The notes under the pieces: generated by a model | The model's input: the letters and a program-made list of their open reading frames with translations, nothing else | The model's database searches: none | What the model was told of the DNA's origin: nothing | Program-made: the position numbers and the translations under genes | NCBI RefSeq assembly: GCF_001645105.1 | Contig: NZ_LKEG01000036.1 | Span: 318,493 to 382,492, forward strand | Direction of reading: 5' to 3' | Origin: Pseudomonas marginalis | GTDB taxonomy: Bacteria > Pseudomonadota > Gammaproteobacteria > Pseudomonadales > Pseudomonadaceae | Length of the DNA: 64,000 nt | Shown here: positions 28,407-37,436 of the stretch, one piece after another | Layout of the letters: the number at the start of each line of letters is the position of its first letter | How positions within the stretch are numbered: the first letter of the stretch is position 1

Positions 28407-31400
28407 ATGAATGCGACCAACCAACAGGCCTTTGTCGAGATCGCCCAGCGCCTGGCCTCACTGCCGGCGGACAAGAAGCAACTGTTCCGTCAGCGCCTGG
28501 CCGAGAAGGGCATCGATAGCTGGCGCCTGCCCATCGTCCCGGCCGCTGGCAGGGAGGGTGCAGCGGTGCCGCTGGCCCATGCGCAACTGCGTTTTCTCTC
28601 GGCCGAGGCCCTGAGCAGCCGTGCGCTGTACAACCTCTGCTCGGTGCTGCGCTTCGATGGCCGTCTGGATCTGGCGTGCCTGCAGCAGGCCATGCAGCAA
28701 CTGGTGGAGCGACACACGATCCTGCGCACTCGCTACGTGGCCGATGCCCGAGGCCACTTGCAGGCGCACTGCGAGCCCTGGACGGCGGGCCTGCCGGCGG
28801 TCGAGCCGTTACCCCGCGAGGCGCTTGCCGACCCGCAGCAATGGTGCGCCGACGAGTACGCCCGGCAACTGGCCGAGCCTTTCGACCTGAGCCGCGAGGT
28901 GCCCTGGCGCTGGCGCGTGTTCAGCGACGCCGAGCAGGGCAGCACCTGGCTGTTCTTCACCATCCACCACGTCGCCTACGACGCGTGGTCGGCCCAGCAA
29001 CTGACCCGCGAGCTGGCCGAGGGCTACCGTGCCTCGAGCCTGGGCGCGCCAGCCCAGTTGCCGCCGCTCGACATCCAGTACGCCGACTATGCCGCCTGGG
29101 AGCATGAGTGGCTGGCCAGCGACGCCTGCCGCCAGCAACTCGATTACTGGTGCAGCCAGTTGGCCGATGCGCCCGGTCCGCTGGCCTTGCCCTTCGATCA
29201 TCCGCGTCCGCCCGCGAACCAGCGCCGTCATAGCGGCGCGGTACGGGTGCGCGAACTGCCAGCTGACTTGTCGGCGCAGGTGGATGGGGCCATCCGCGAG
29301 CAGGGCGTGACCCTGTATATCTTTGGCCTGACCGCCTTTGCCTGGCTGCTGGCGCGCTACAGCGGCGAGCGTGACCTGTGCCTGGGTACTTCGGTGGCGC
29401 AACGCGATCGCCCCGAGCTGGCGCCGCTGATCGGGCCGCTGCTCAACACCCTGGTGATTCGCCAGCGCCTGGAGGACGACCCGGACTTTCGCAGCGCCCT
29501 GCTGCGCACCCGCGACAGCGTGGCGGCAGCGTTCGACCAGCAGACCCTGCCGTATGAAAAGATCCTCGAAGCCCTCGACCGGCCGCGTTCCGGCCCGTTG
29601 TTCCAGGCCATGTTCGTGCAGGTCGAATTACCCGAAAGCCGCACCCTGAGCCTTCCGGGGGTAAGCGTCGAGGTGCTCGACCCGCCGCAGCGCCATGCCC
29701 GTTTCGATCTCACACTGCGTCTGCTGCGTTGCGCCGACCAGCGCCTGCGCTGCGAGCTGGAATACAGCGACGAGTTGTTCGAGGCGGCCACCATTGAGCA
29801 ACTGCTCGACGATCTGCAGGCCATCCTGCAGGAGGCATCAGTCAATCCCGGGCAGCGGTTGTCGGCACTGCGCCTCGCCTCGCCGGGCAGCGAACTGCAT
29901 GGCCCCGCGCTGGGCGCCAGCCCTGAGCCGCTGGATCGACAGGTGCAGCAGTGGGCCACGCGCACGCCGCAAGCACCCGCCCTGTGCGATACGCGGCAGT
30001 CGCTGGCCTACGGCGATCTGGCCAATGCCGTACAGGCACTGGCGCTGCGCCTGGCCGAGCAGAGCGTCGGCCCCGGCCAGGTAGTCGCCCTGTGTATGCC
30101 GCGCAGCGCCGAGCAGGTGCTGGCGATGTTGGCCTGCTGGCAACGTGGTGCGACCTGCCTGTTCCTCGACCCGGCGCAGCCCGTGCAGCGCTTGCAGCAA
30201 CTGCTTGAAAGCAGCGCGGCGAGCCTGCTGCTGACCCTGGCCGAGGCGCCAGCGCTGAACGGCGCGGTCGCGCGTCTGCAACTGAGCGCCGCCGATCTCG
30301 CCGCGCCCGCACCGTGCCAGCCTGTGCCCAGCCTTAGCCAGCCTGAGCAGGCCGCGTACCTGATCTACACCTCGGGCTCCACCGGCCAGCCCAAGGGCGT
30401 GCTGGTCAGCCATGCCAACCTGGCGCATTACGCCGCCGCCGTCAGCCAGCGCCTGCAGGCCAGCGCCAGCAGCCGTTGGGCGACCCTGGCCACGGTCGCC
30501 GCCGACCTCGGCCTGACCTGCGTCTTCGCCGCCTTGCACTCAGGTGATCCGCTGATCCTGCCGGAGGCCGCGCTGGCCTTCGATCCACCAGGTTGGGCCG
30601 ATTTCCTGGCCCAACATCCCGTGGACTGCCTGAAGATCGCCCCCTCGCATTTGCGTGGCCTGCTGGCGCTGGACGATGCCCGGCGGGTACTGCCGCGGCA
30701 GTTGCTGATCCTGGGCGGTGAAGGCTTCGATGCGGCGCTGTTCGCCCGCATCCGCGAACTGGCGCCGCAGCTGCGCGTGTTCAACCACTACGGCCCGTCG
30801 GAAACCACCGTCGGTGTGGTTTGTGGCGAGGTGACGGAGGCCGGGCAGGGCGCTTACCTGCCGCTGGGCCAACCATTGGCCGGTGCCGAGCTGCGGATCG
30901 TCGATGCGGCGGGCCAGCCCGTGCCGCGCGGCGTGGCGGGCGAGTTGCTGATCGGCGGCCCTCAGGTCGCGCTGGGCTACCTTGGCCAGCCGCACGTCAC
31001 TGCCGCCGCCTTCATCGATGACGCAGGGCGGCGTTTCTACCGCAGCGGTGATCGGGTACGCCTGGATCACCATGGGCGTCTGGCGTTCCTCGGGCGCCAG
31101 GACGATCAGGTGAAGATTCGCGGTTTCCGCGTCGAGCCCGGTGAGGTCAGTACCTGGCTGAGCCGGCAAGCGCGGGTACGCGAAGCCGCTGTGCTGGCAC
31201 GCGAGATTCAGGGGCGCATGCAACTGGTGGCCTATCTCGCGCCGCGCCTGACCCCGGACGAACTGAGCGCCATCCAGGCGCAGGCCCGGGCGCAATTGCC
31301 CGAACCGCTGCAGCCGGCGTACTGGTCGAGCCTGGACGCCTTGCCGCTGACCGCCAATGGCAAGCTGGATCGCCGCGCCTTGCCCGAGCCTGAAACTAAC

Positions 31401-34400
31401 GTGGCGGTGGATGAGGGCGGGCAGGCGCCCCAGGGCGTCAGCGAGCAATTGCTGGCCCGGCTGTGGTGCCAGGTGCTCGGCTGCGCCGCGGTCACTCGCC
31501 AGGACGATTTCTTCGCCCTCGGCGGCGATTCGATTCTCAGCTTGCAACTGATCGGCCTGGCCGCACGCGAAGGGCTCCGTCTGCAGCCGCGCGACGTGCT
31601 GGAACAGCCGACCCTGGCGGCCATGGCAGCAAGTGCCGACTGCCGCGCACAGCCGCGTCTGGCCAGTATTCTGGCGGCCTTCCGCGAACTGCTGGGCCAG
31701 CCGCAACTGGGGCTGGACGACGACTTCTTCGCTGCTGGTGGCGATTCGATTCTCAGCCTGCAACTGATCGCCCGGCTGCGCCAGGCCGACCTGCGCCTGA
31801 TGCCGCGCCAGTTGCTGGAAAACCCCACGCCGCGGCAACTGGCGGCCGCTCTGGAGCCAGCGCCTGCCACCCGCAGCGAGCCGGCAGAGGCGTCGCCAGC
31901 GTTGGCCAGTGCCGTGGCGCGGCTATCCCATGCCCAGGAGCGGCTGTGGTTCATGCAGCAGCTCGAACCCGACACCACTGCCTACAACGTCACGCAACTG
32001 CTGGTCTTGCAGGGTGAATTGCACGTGCCACGCTTGCGCAGCGCCTGCCTGAGCCTGATCGAACGTCACGAAGCCCTGCGTTGCCGCTTCTTCGAGGACA
32101 ACGGGCAGGTGCGTCAGCGCCTGGTGGAGGCGCCCGAGGCCAGCTTCGCCCTGCACGATTTGCGTGCATCGCCGGCGGATGCACGGGAGGCAGCGATTGC
32201 CCTGGCCGCGCAGCGGGTCTTCGACCTGGCCCAGGGGCCGCTGGTGGCCATTGACTTGTTCCAGTTCGCTGAAGACGACTATCGCCTGCTGTTCAACGCC
32301 CACCATATCGCCGTGGACGGCTGGTCCATGGGACTGCTGGTGCAGGATCTGGCCGCCCTCTACGAGGGCCGTCAGCCCGCGCCCAGAACGGGCCTTTTGC
32401 AAGTGATCGAAGCGCAGCGCCAGACGCTGGAAGGGGAGGCCGGCCAGGTACTGCTCGATTACTGGCAGCAGCGCCTGCAGGGCTTGAGTGACGAGCCGCT
32501 GGCCCTCAGCGAAAGCCCGCGCCCGGCAGTGCAGGCGTATGCCGGCGCGCGTGAGCAGTTCCCGTTGCCAGGCGAGCTGACCTCGGCAATCGCGGCCCGT
32601 GCCAAGCAGCTTGGGGTGACCCCCTTCGTGCTGTATTTCGCCGCGCAGCAGCTGCTGCTCTGGAAACACGCCGGGCGCCGCGATTTCGCCATCGGCCTGC
32701 CGGTATCCGGGCGTGACGCGGCGGACAGCCAGGCGCTGGTCGGTCTGTTCGTCAACACCCTGGCGTATCGCGTGCAGCTTGATGAGCTGGAAAGCCTGGA
32801 GCGTTTTCTGCAGCGCCTTGGCCAACGCCTGGCGGATGACCGGGTCCATGAGCAATTGCCGTTCGAGCGCCTGCTCGACGTGCTCGAGGTCGAGCGCAGC
32901 CTCGACCGCACGCCATTGTTCCAGGCCATGTTCAACTACCAGGTGGATCACCTCGGCGAGCGCAATCTGCAACTGCCGGGCGTCACGGTAGCGCCCCTGG
33001 CATTGCCGCAGGGGGCAATCAGCGCCAAGTTCGACCTGACCTTCAACCTGTTCAGCCAGGGCCGCGGCGATGAGGCCAGCAGCCAATTGATAGTCGAGTA
33101 CGCCACCGCGCTGTTCGACCCGGCCCGCATTCAGTGCCTGGTGGACGATTACCTGGGCGTGCTGTCCAGCTTGGCGCATCTCGATCTGCAGCAGCCGCTG
33201 CTGGCGCTGCCACTGCGGTCGGTACAACGCCTGCACAGCGGGGGCGAATCTGCCGAGCTGGACATCGAGGCGGATTTCGTGACCCGCTTCGAGGTTCAGG
33301 CCGCCTTGCATCCCGAGCGCACCGCGGTGTTCTGCCGCGACCGACAACTGAGCTACGGGCAGTTGCAGGCACAGGCCAACCAGCTTGCGCACTGGTTGTT
33401 GGCGCAAGGTGTGACGGCGGAATCCACGATCGCCTTCTGCCTGCCGCGCGACGAGCGCCTGCTGGTTTGCCTGCTGGGCATCCAGAAGGCCGGGGCGCAG
33501 TACCTGCCGCTCGATCCAAGCCATCCGCCTGCGCGGCAGGCGGCCATTGTGCAGCGGGCACGGCCGCATCTGCTGTTGTGCGACCTTCAGGATGAGCATT
33601 TCCCGGCCACGTTGCGCTGCCAGCTCTGGCGGGACCTGGCGTTACAGGCGCAGCCGGCCGATGCACCGGCGCTGCCGAGGCACCTGCAGCAACTGGCCTA
33701 CACGCTCTACACCTCCGGCTCCACCGGGCAGCCCAAGGGCGTGCAGATCAGCCGGGGCAACTTTGCCAACTTCCTGCTGGCCATGGAGCGCGCCTTGCCG
33801 CTGGAGGGCGTGCAGCGCTACCTGGCGCTGACCACCGTGACGTTCGATATCAGCGGCCTGGAACTGTGCCTGCCGTTGGTGCGCGGCGGTAGCGTGGTGC
33901 TCGCCGATGACGAGCAGCGCCAGGACCCGCTGCTGCTGGCGCAGTTGATACGTGAGCGGGCGGTGGAACTGATCCAGGCCACCCCGGCGACCTGGGCGAT
34001 GCTGCTGCAGGGGGATCGCCAGGTGCTGGCCGGGCAGGTCGCCCTGGCCGGCGGCGAGGCCCTGGCGGCGGAAATGGCCAGCGAGCTGCAGCAGCTCGTC
34101 GGCTGCCTGATCAACGTCTACGGGCCGACCGAAACCAGCGTCTGGTCGACCCAGACGTTGGTGGAGGAGCTACATCAGCCGGTTGTGCCAATTGGCCGGC
34201 CGCTGCTCAACACGCGCTGCCATGTGCTCGACGAGTTCCTCTGTGAGGTTCCACCAGGCCGTGCCGGCGAGCTGTATATCGCAGGCCTTGGACTGGCCCG
34301 TGGATATGCCGGGCAGCCGGCGCTGAGCGCCGAGCGTTTCATCGCCGACCCGTTCGGCGGCGCTGGCGGGCGCCTGTACCGCACCGGCGATGTGGCCCGC

Positions 34401-37400
34401 TGGCAGGCCGATGGGCAGTTGTATTACCTGGGCCGCAGCGACGATCAGATCAAGCTGCGCGGCTTCCGTATCGAGCTGGGCGAGATCGAGGCGGCGCTGC
34501 TCGGTCACCCGGGGGTCGCCCAGGCGGTGGTGGCGGTGCAGGGTGAGCACCTGGCCGCGTTCTGGGTTGCCAGTCTGTCTGGCGAGCCGAGCGCAGACGA
34601 GCTGCGTGAACATCTGCAGGCACGTCTGCCGGTGTATATGCTGCCAACTCATCTGCAAGCGCTGCCAGAATTGCCGCTCAACAGCAATGGCAAGGTGGAT
34701 CGCCAGCAATTGCCGCAGTTGCGCAACCAGCAGCAGGCGGCAGCAGGCAGCGCGCAGCGGCCGCTGAGCGCCAGCGAGACCCTGCTGAGGGAGATCTGGG
34801 GCCAGGTGCTGCAGCTCGAGCAGGTGCCGCTCGATGGGCATTTCTTCCAACTCGGCGGACACTCGCTGATGGCCGCGCAGGTGCGTTCGCGGCTGCGCGA
34901 GCAGGGGTTCGAGGTGCCGCTGCGCTGGCTGTTCGAGACGCCTTCGCTGACGGAGCTGGCGACGCGCCTGGAAACCCAGGCCACCGCCATCGACCCGGCT
35001 GGATTGAACATCGCGCGGGTCGATCAGCACATCGACCAGCCGCTGTCACCTGCGCAGCAACGGGTCTGGCTGATGCAGCAACTGCAGCCGAGCGACAGCA
35101 GCTTCAACATGAGCAGCAACGTGCGCCTTCGGGGTGCCCTTGATACCCAGGCGTTGCAGCGGGCCTTGCAGCGTGTGGTAAGGCGCCATGCGATCCTGCG
35201 CACCACCTACCATCAGCAGCAGGGCGAGGCGCGCCAGCGCATCCAGGCGGATTTTGCGTTGACGCTGCAACTGGCGACCGTGAGCCAGGCGCAGTGGGCG
35301 CAGGCTGAACATGAGATGGCCGCGCGCCCGTTCGACCTGAGCGTTGAGGCACCGCTGCGCGCGGTGCTGTATCGCCTGTACGAGCAGGAACATGTGCTGC
35401 AACTGGTGCTGCACCATATCGCCTCCGACGGCTGGTCCGGCTCGGTGCTGATCGGTGAGCTGGTCGAAGGCTACGAGGCCTACAGCCAGGGCCGGCTGCC
35501 CGTGGAGCGCGAACTGGCGATCCAGTACGTCGACTATGCCGCCTGGCAGGTTTCAGCGGCGCTGCGCGCCCGTCAGCGCCAGGGCCAGCAGTTCTGGCAA
35601 CGTACCCTGTCCGGCGTACCGAGCCAGGTGCCGTTGCCGTTCGACTTCCCACGCGGCGAGCGCGATAACAGTGGTGGTGCGGCCTTGGACTTCCAGTTGC
35701 CAGCGGCGACGCTGGCACGCCTGGAGGCCTTGCAGCGTGAGAGCGGCTTATCGCTGTTCATGTTGCTGCTGACTGTCTATGCCGCCGTGCTGCAGCGCGA
35801 GACCCAGGGCCGCGACCTGGTCATCGGCACCGACGTGGCCAACCGCGAACACCCGGCGACCGAGGCGCTGATCGGCTTCTTCGTCAACCTGCTGGCGTTG
35901 CGCATTCGCCTGCAACCGGAGCTCAGCTTCCGTGAGCAGGCGGCATTGGTGCGCGATGTCTGCCTGGATGCCTTCGCCTGGCAGGACACCCCGTTCGACC
36001 AGGTGGTGGAATGTCTCGACCTGCCGCGTGGGGCCAACCAGCATCCGCTGCTGCAGACCCTTTTCGTACTGGACAACACGCCGCGTCAGCCGCGCCGCCT
36101 AGGCAATCTCGAGGTCACGCCGGTGAGCCGTGAACAACAACACTCCAAGTTCGACATGGCGCTGTTCGCCACTGCCGACGGCGATGCCCTCAGCCTGCGC
36201 TGGGTGTATCGCACCAGCCTGTTCCGCCCAGCCACCATCGAGCGTTTGCGCGACAGCTTCCTGGCGCTGCTCGAGGCTGCGCTGGGTGCGCCGGACAGCC
36301 CCATCGATGCCTTATCTCTGCCTTCCAAGGGAGCTGCTGCCATGTCCACCACCACGGGCAACCCGCTGCAACGCAAAATGAGCAAGCTCGGCAAGCTGCG
36401 CCAGAATGGCCCGGCTGCCGCGGCCACACCGATCGAAACCCGGCCGCTGCGTGCCGGATCCAGCTTCCCCCTGCTGGTGCAACTGCGCGAGCGCGAGCTG
36501 GCCCCCGCCGTGTGGGCCGAGGCCCATCGCGAGCAGGTGGAAAGCTGGCTGCGCGAGCACGGCGGGATTATTTTTCGTGGTTTCGATCTGCCGACCCCGG
36601 CGGACTTCGAGCAGTTCTGCCAGGCATTGTGCCCGGAGCTGTACGGCCAGTATGGCGATCTGCCGAAGAAGGAGGGCGGCAACAAGATCTACAAGTCCAC
36701 GCCCTATCCGAAGGACCGCATGATCATGTTCCACAATGAGAGCGCTCACCAACATCGCTGGCCGCGCCGGCAGTGGTTCTATTGCGAGACGCCGGCCACC
36801 AGCGGCGGGGCCACGCCCATCGTCGACAGCCGTGAGGTGTACCGCGAGCTGCCGGCCTGGCTGCAGGTCAAGCTGCGTTGCAAGCAACTGATGTACGTGC
36901 GCAATTTCAGCGCCAGCCTGGATGTCAGCTGGCAGCACTTCTTCCAGACTGAAGAGCGTGCTGAGGCCGAGCGCATCTGCCATGAGGGCGGGATCGAGTT
37001 CGAGTGGCGCGGCGCCAACGAATTGCACACGCGCCAGGTGTGTCCGGCGGTGATCCTCCACCCGCTGACCGGCGATGCCAGCTTCTTCAACCAGATCCAG
37101 CTCTACCATCCGGCGTTTCTCGATGCCGATATCCGTGAGCAGTTCCTCAAGGGGCGCGATAGCGTCATGCCCCGGCAGGTGTTCTACGGTGATGGCAGCG
37201 AACTGGAAGAGGCCGCCATCGAGGCGATCAATGCCGCTTACGAGCGTTGTGCGGTGCGCTTCGACTGGCAGCGCGGCGACGTGGTGATGCTCGACAACAT
37301 GCTCGCCGCCCATGCCCGCGACCCCTTCGAGGGCGATCGGCGCATCGTCGTCGCCATGGGCGATATCTATCGCCGCGATCAGGTCGCGGCCGCACCGGCG

Positions 37401-37436
37401 ACGGCTGAGGAAAACGCTCTGGAGATGACACCATGA
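28407..37436 (+). CDS. nonribosomal peptide synthetase 3: C-A(Asp)-T-T-C-A(Gly)-T-C-beta-hydroxylase
   Basis: This 3009-residue NRPS has two full modules, then an extra C domain fused to an oxygenase. C1 (HHVAYDA, 187) is followed by A1 with pocket D-L-T-K-I-G-H-V-G-K (Asp) and two tandem carriers (GGDSI, Ser near 1042 and 1114). C2 (HHIAVDG, 1299) is followed by A2 with pocket D-I-L-Q-L-G-V-V-W-K, close to the known glycine code, and one carrier (2153). C3 is intact (HHIASDG, 2336) but no A-T follows it. Residues about 2665-3009 form a TauD-like domain with His2776-x-Glu2778 and His2969. Such C-terminal fused hydroxylases are the IbetaH-Asp type, linked to L-threo hydroxyaspartate. C3 and the hydroxylase must serve the Asp module on NRPS4, whose ATG overlaps this stop. 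Confidence 0.93.
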   Translation: MNATNQQAFVEIAQRLASLPADKKQLFRQRLAEKGIDSWRLPIVPAAGREGAAVPLAHAQLRFLSAEALSSRALYNLCSVLRFDGRLDLACLQQAMQQLVERHTILRTRYVADARGHLQAHCEPWTAGLPAVEPLPREALADPQQWCADEYARQLAEPFDLSREVPWRWRVFSDAEQGSTWLFFTIHHVAYDAWSAQQLTRELAEGYRASSLGAPAQLPPLDIQYADYAAWEHEWLASDACRQQLDYWCSQLADAPGPLALPFDHPRPPANQRRHSGAVRVRELPADLSAQVDGAIREQGVTLYIFGLTAFAWLLARYSGERDLCLGTSVAQRDRPELAPLIGPLLNTLVIRQRLEDDPDFRSALLRTRDSVAAAFDQQTLPYEKILEALDRPRSGPLFQAMFVQVELPESRTLSLPGVSVEVLDPPQRHARFDLTLRLLRCADQRLRCELEYSDELFEAATIEQLLDDLQAILQEASVNPGQRLSALRLASPGSELHGPALGASPEPLDRQVQQWATRTPQAPALCDTRQSLAYGDLANAVQALALRLAEQSVGPGQVVALCMPRSAEQVLAMLACWQRGATCLFLDPAQPVQRLQQLLESSAASLLLTLAEAPALNGAVARLQLSAADLAAPAPCQPVPSLSQPEQAAYLIYTSGSTGQPKGVLVSHANLAHYAAAVSQRLQASASSRWATLATVAADLGLTCVFAALHSGDPLILPEAALAFDPPGWADFLAQHPVDCLKIAPSHLRGLLALDDARRVLPRQLLILGGEGFDAALFARIRELAPQLRVFNHYGPSETTVGVVCGEVTEAGQGAYLPLGQPLAGAELRIVDAAGQPVPRGVAGELLIGGPQVALGYLGQPHVTAAAFIDDAGRRFYRSGDRVRLDHHGRLAFLGRQDDQVKIRGFRVEPGEVSTWLSRQARVREAAVLAREIQGRMQLVAYLAPRLTPDELSAIQAQARAQLPEPLQPAYWSSLDALPLTANGKLDRRALPEPETNVAVDEGGQAPQGVSEQLLARLWCQVLGCAAVTRQDDFFALGGDSILSLQLIGLAAREGLRLQPRDVLEQPTLAAMAASADCRAQPRLASILAAFRELLGQPQLGLDDDFFAAGGDSILSLQLIARLRQADLRLMPRQLLENPTPRQLAAALEPAPATRSEPAEASPALASAVARLSHAQERLWFMQQLEPDTTAYNVTQLLVLQGELHVPRLRSACLSLIERHEALRCRFFEDNGQVRQRLVEAPEASFALHDLRASPADAREAAIALAAQRVFDLAQGPLVAIDLFQFAEDDYRLLFNAHHIAVDGWSMGLLVQDLAALYEGRQPAPRTGLLQVIEAQRQTLEGEAGQVLLDYWQQRLQGLSDEPLALSESPRPAVQAYAGAREQFPLPGELTSAIAARAKQLGVTPFVLYFAAQQLLLWKHAGRRDFAIGLPVSGRDAADSQALVGLFVNTLAYRVQLDELESLERFLQRLGQRLADDRVHEQLPFERLLDVLEVERSLDRTPLFQAMFNYQVDHLGERNLQLPGVTVAPLALPQGAISAKFDLTFNLFSQGRGDEASSQLIVEYATALFDPARIQCLVDDYLGVLSSLAHLDLQQPLLALPLRSVQRLHSGGESAELDIEADFVTRFEVQAALHPERTAVFCRDRQLSYGQLQAQANQLAHWLLAQGVTAESTIAFCLPRDERLLVCLLGIQKAGAQYLPLDPSHPPARQAAIVQRARPHLLLCDLQDEHFPATLRCQLWRDLALQAQPADAPALPRHLQQLAYTLYTSGSTGQPKGVQISRGNFANFLLAMERALPLEGVQRYLALTTVTFDISGLELCLPLVRGGSVVLADDEQRQDPLLLAQLIRERAVELIQATPATWAMLLQGDRQVLAGQVALAGGEALAAEMASELQQLVGCLINVYGPTETSVWSTQTLVEELHQPVVPIGRPLLNTRCHVLDEFLCEVPPGRAGELYIAGLGLARGYAGQPALSAERFIADPFGGAGGRLYRTGDVARWQADGQLYYLGRSDDQIKLRGFRIELGEIEAALLGHPGVAQAVVAVQGEHLAAFWVASLSGEPSADELREHLQARLPVYMLPTHLQALPELPLNSNGKVDRQQLPQLRNQQQAAAGSAQRPLSASETLLREIWGQVLQLEQVPLDGHFFQLGGHSLMAAQVRSRLREQGFEVPLRWLFETPSLTELATRLETQATAIDPAGLNIARVDQHIDQPLSPAQQRVWLMQQLQPSDSSFNMSSNVRLRGALDTQALQRALQRVVRRHAILRTTYHQQQGEARQRIQADFALTLQLATVSQAQWAQAEHEMAARPFDLSVEAPLRAVLYRLYEQEHVLQLVLHHIASDGWSGSVLIGELVEGYEAYSQGRLPVERELAIQYVDYAAWQVSAALRARQRQGQQFWQRTLSGVPSQVPLPFDFPRGERDNSGGAALDFQLPAATLARLEALQRESGLSLFMLLLTVYAAVLQRETQGRDLVIGTDVANREHPATEALIGFFVNLLALRIRLQPELSFREQAALVRDVCLDAFAWQDTPFDQVVECLDLPRGANQHPLLQTLFVLDNTPRQPRRLGNLEVTPVSREQQHSKFDMALFATADGDALSLRWVYRTSLFRPATIERLRDSFLALLEAALGAPDSPIDALSLPSKGAAAMSTTTGNPLQRKMSKLGKLRQNGPAAAATPIETRPLRAGSSFPLLVQLRERELAPAVWAEAHREQVESWLREHGGIIFRGFDLPTPADFEQFCQALCPELYGQYGDLPKKEGGNKIYKSTPYPKDRMIMFHNESAHQHRWPRRQWFYCETPATSGGATPIVDSREVYRELPAWLQVKLRCKQLMYVRNFSASLDVSWQHFFQTEERAEAERICHEGGIEFEWRGANELHTRQVCPAVILHPLTGDASFFNQIQLYHPAFLDADIREQFLKGRDSVMPRQVFYGDGSELEEAAIEAINAAYERCAVRFDWQRGDVVMLDNMLAAHARDPFEGDRRIVVAMGDIYRRDQVAAAPATAEENALEMTP

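Noticed and set aside
28407..37436. Fused hydroxylase of NRPS3 as a histidine beta-hydroxylase, as in corrugatin-type siderophores
   Set aside because: No A domain in the locus has a histidine-like pocket, while the module it abuts (NRPS4) reads clearly as Asp.
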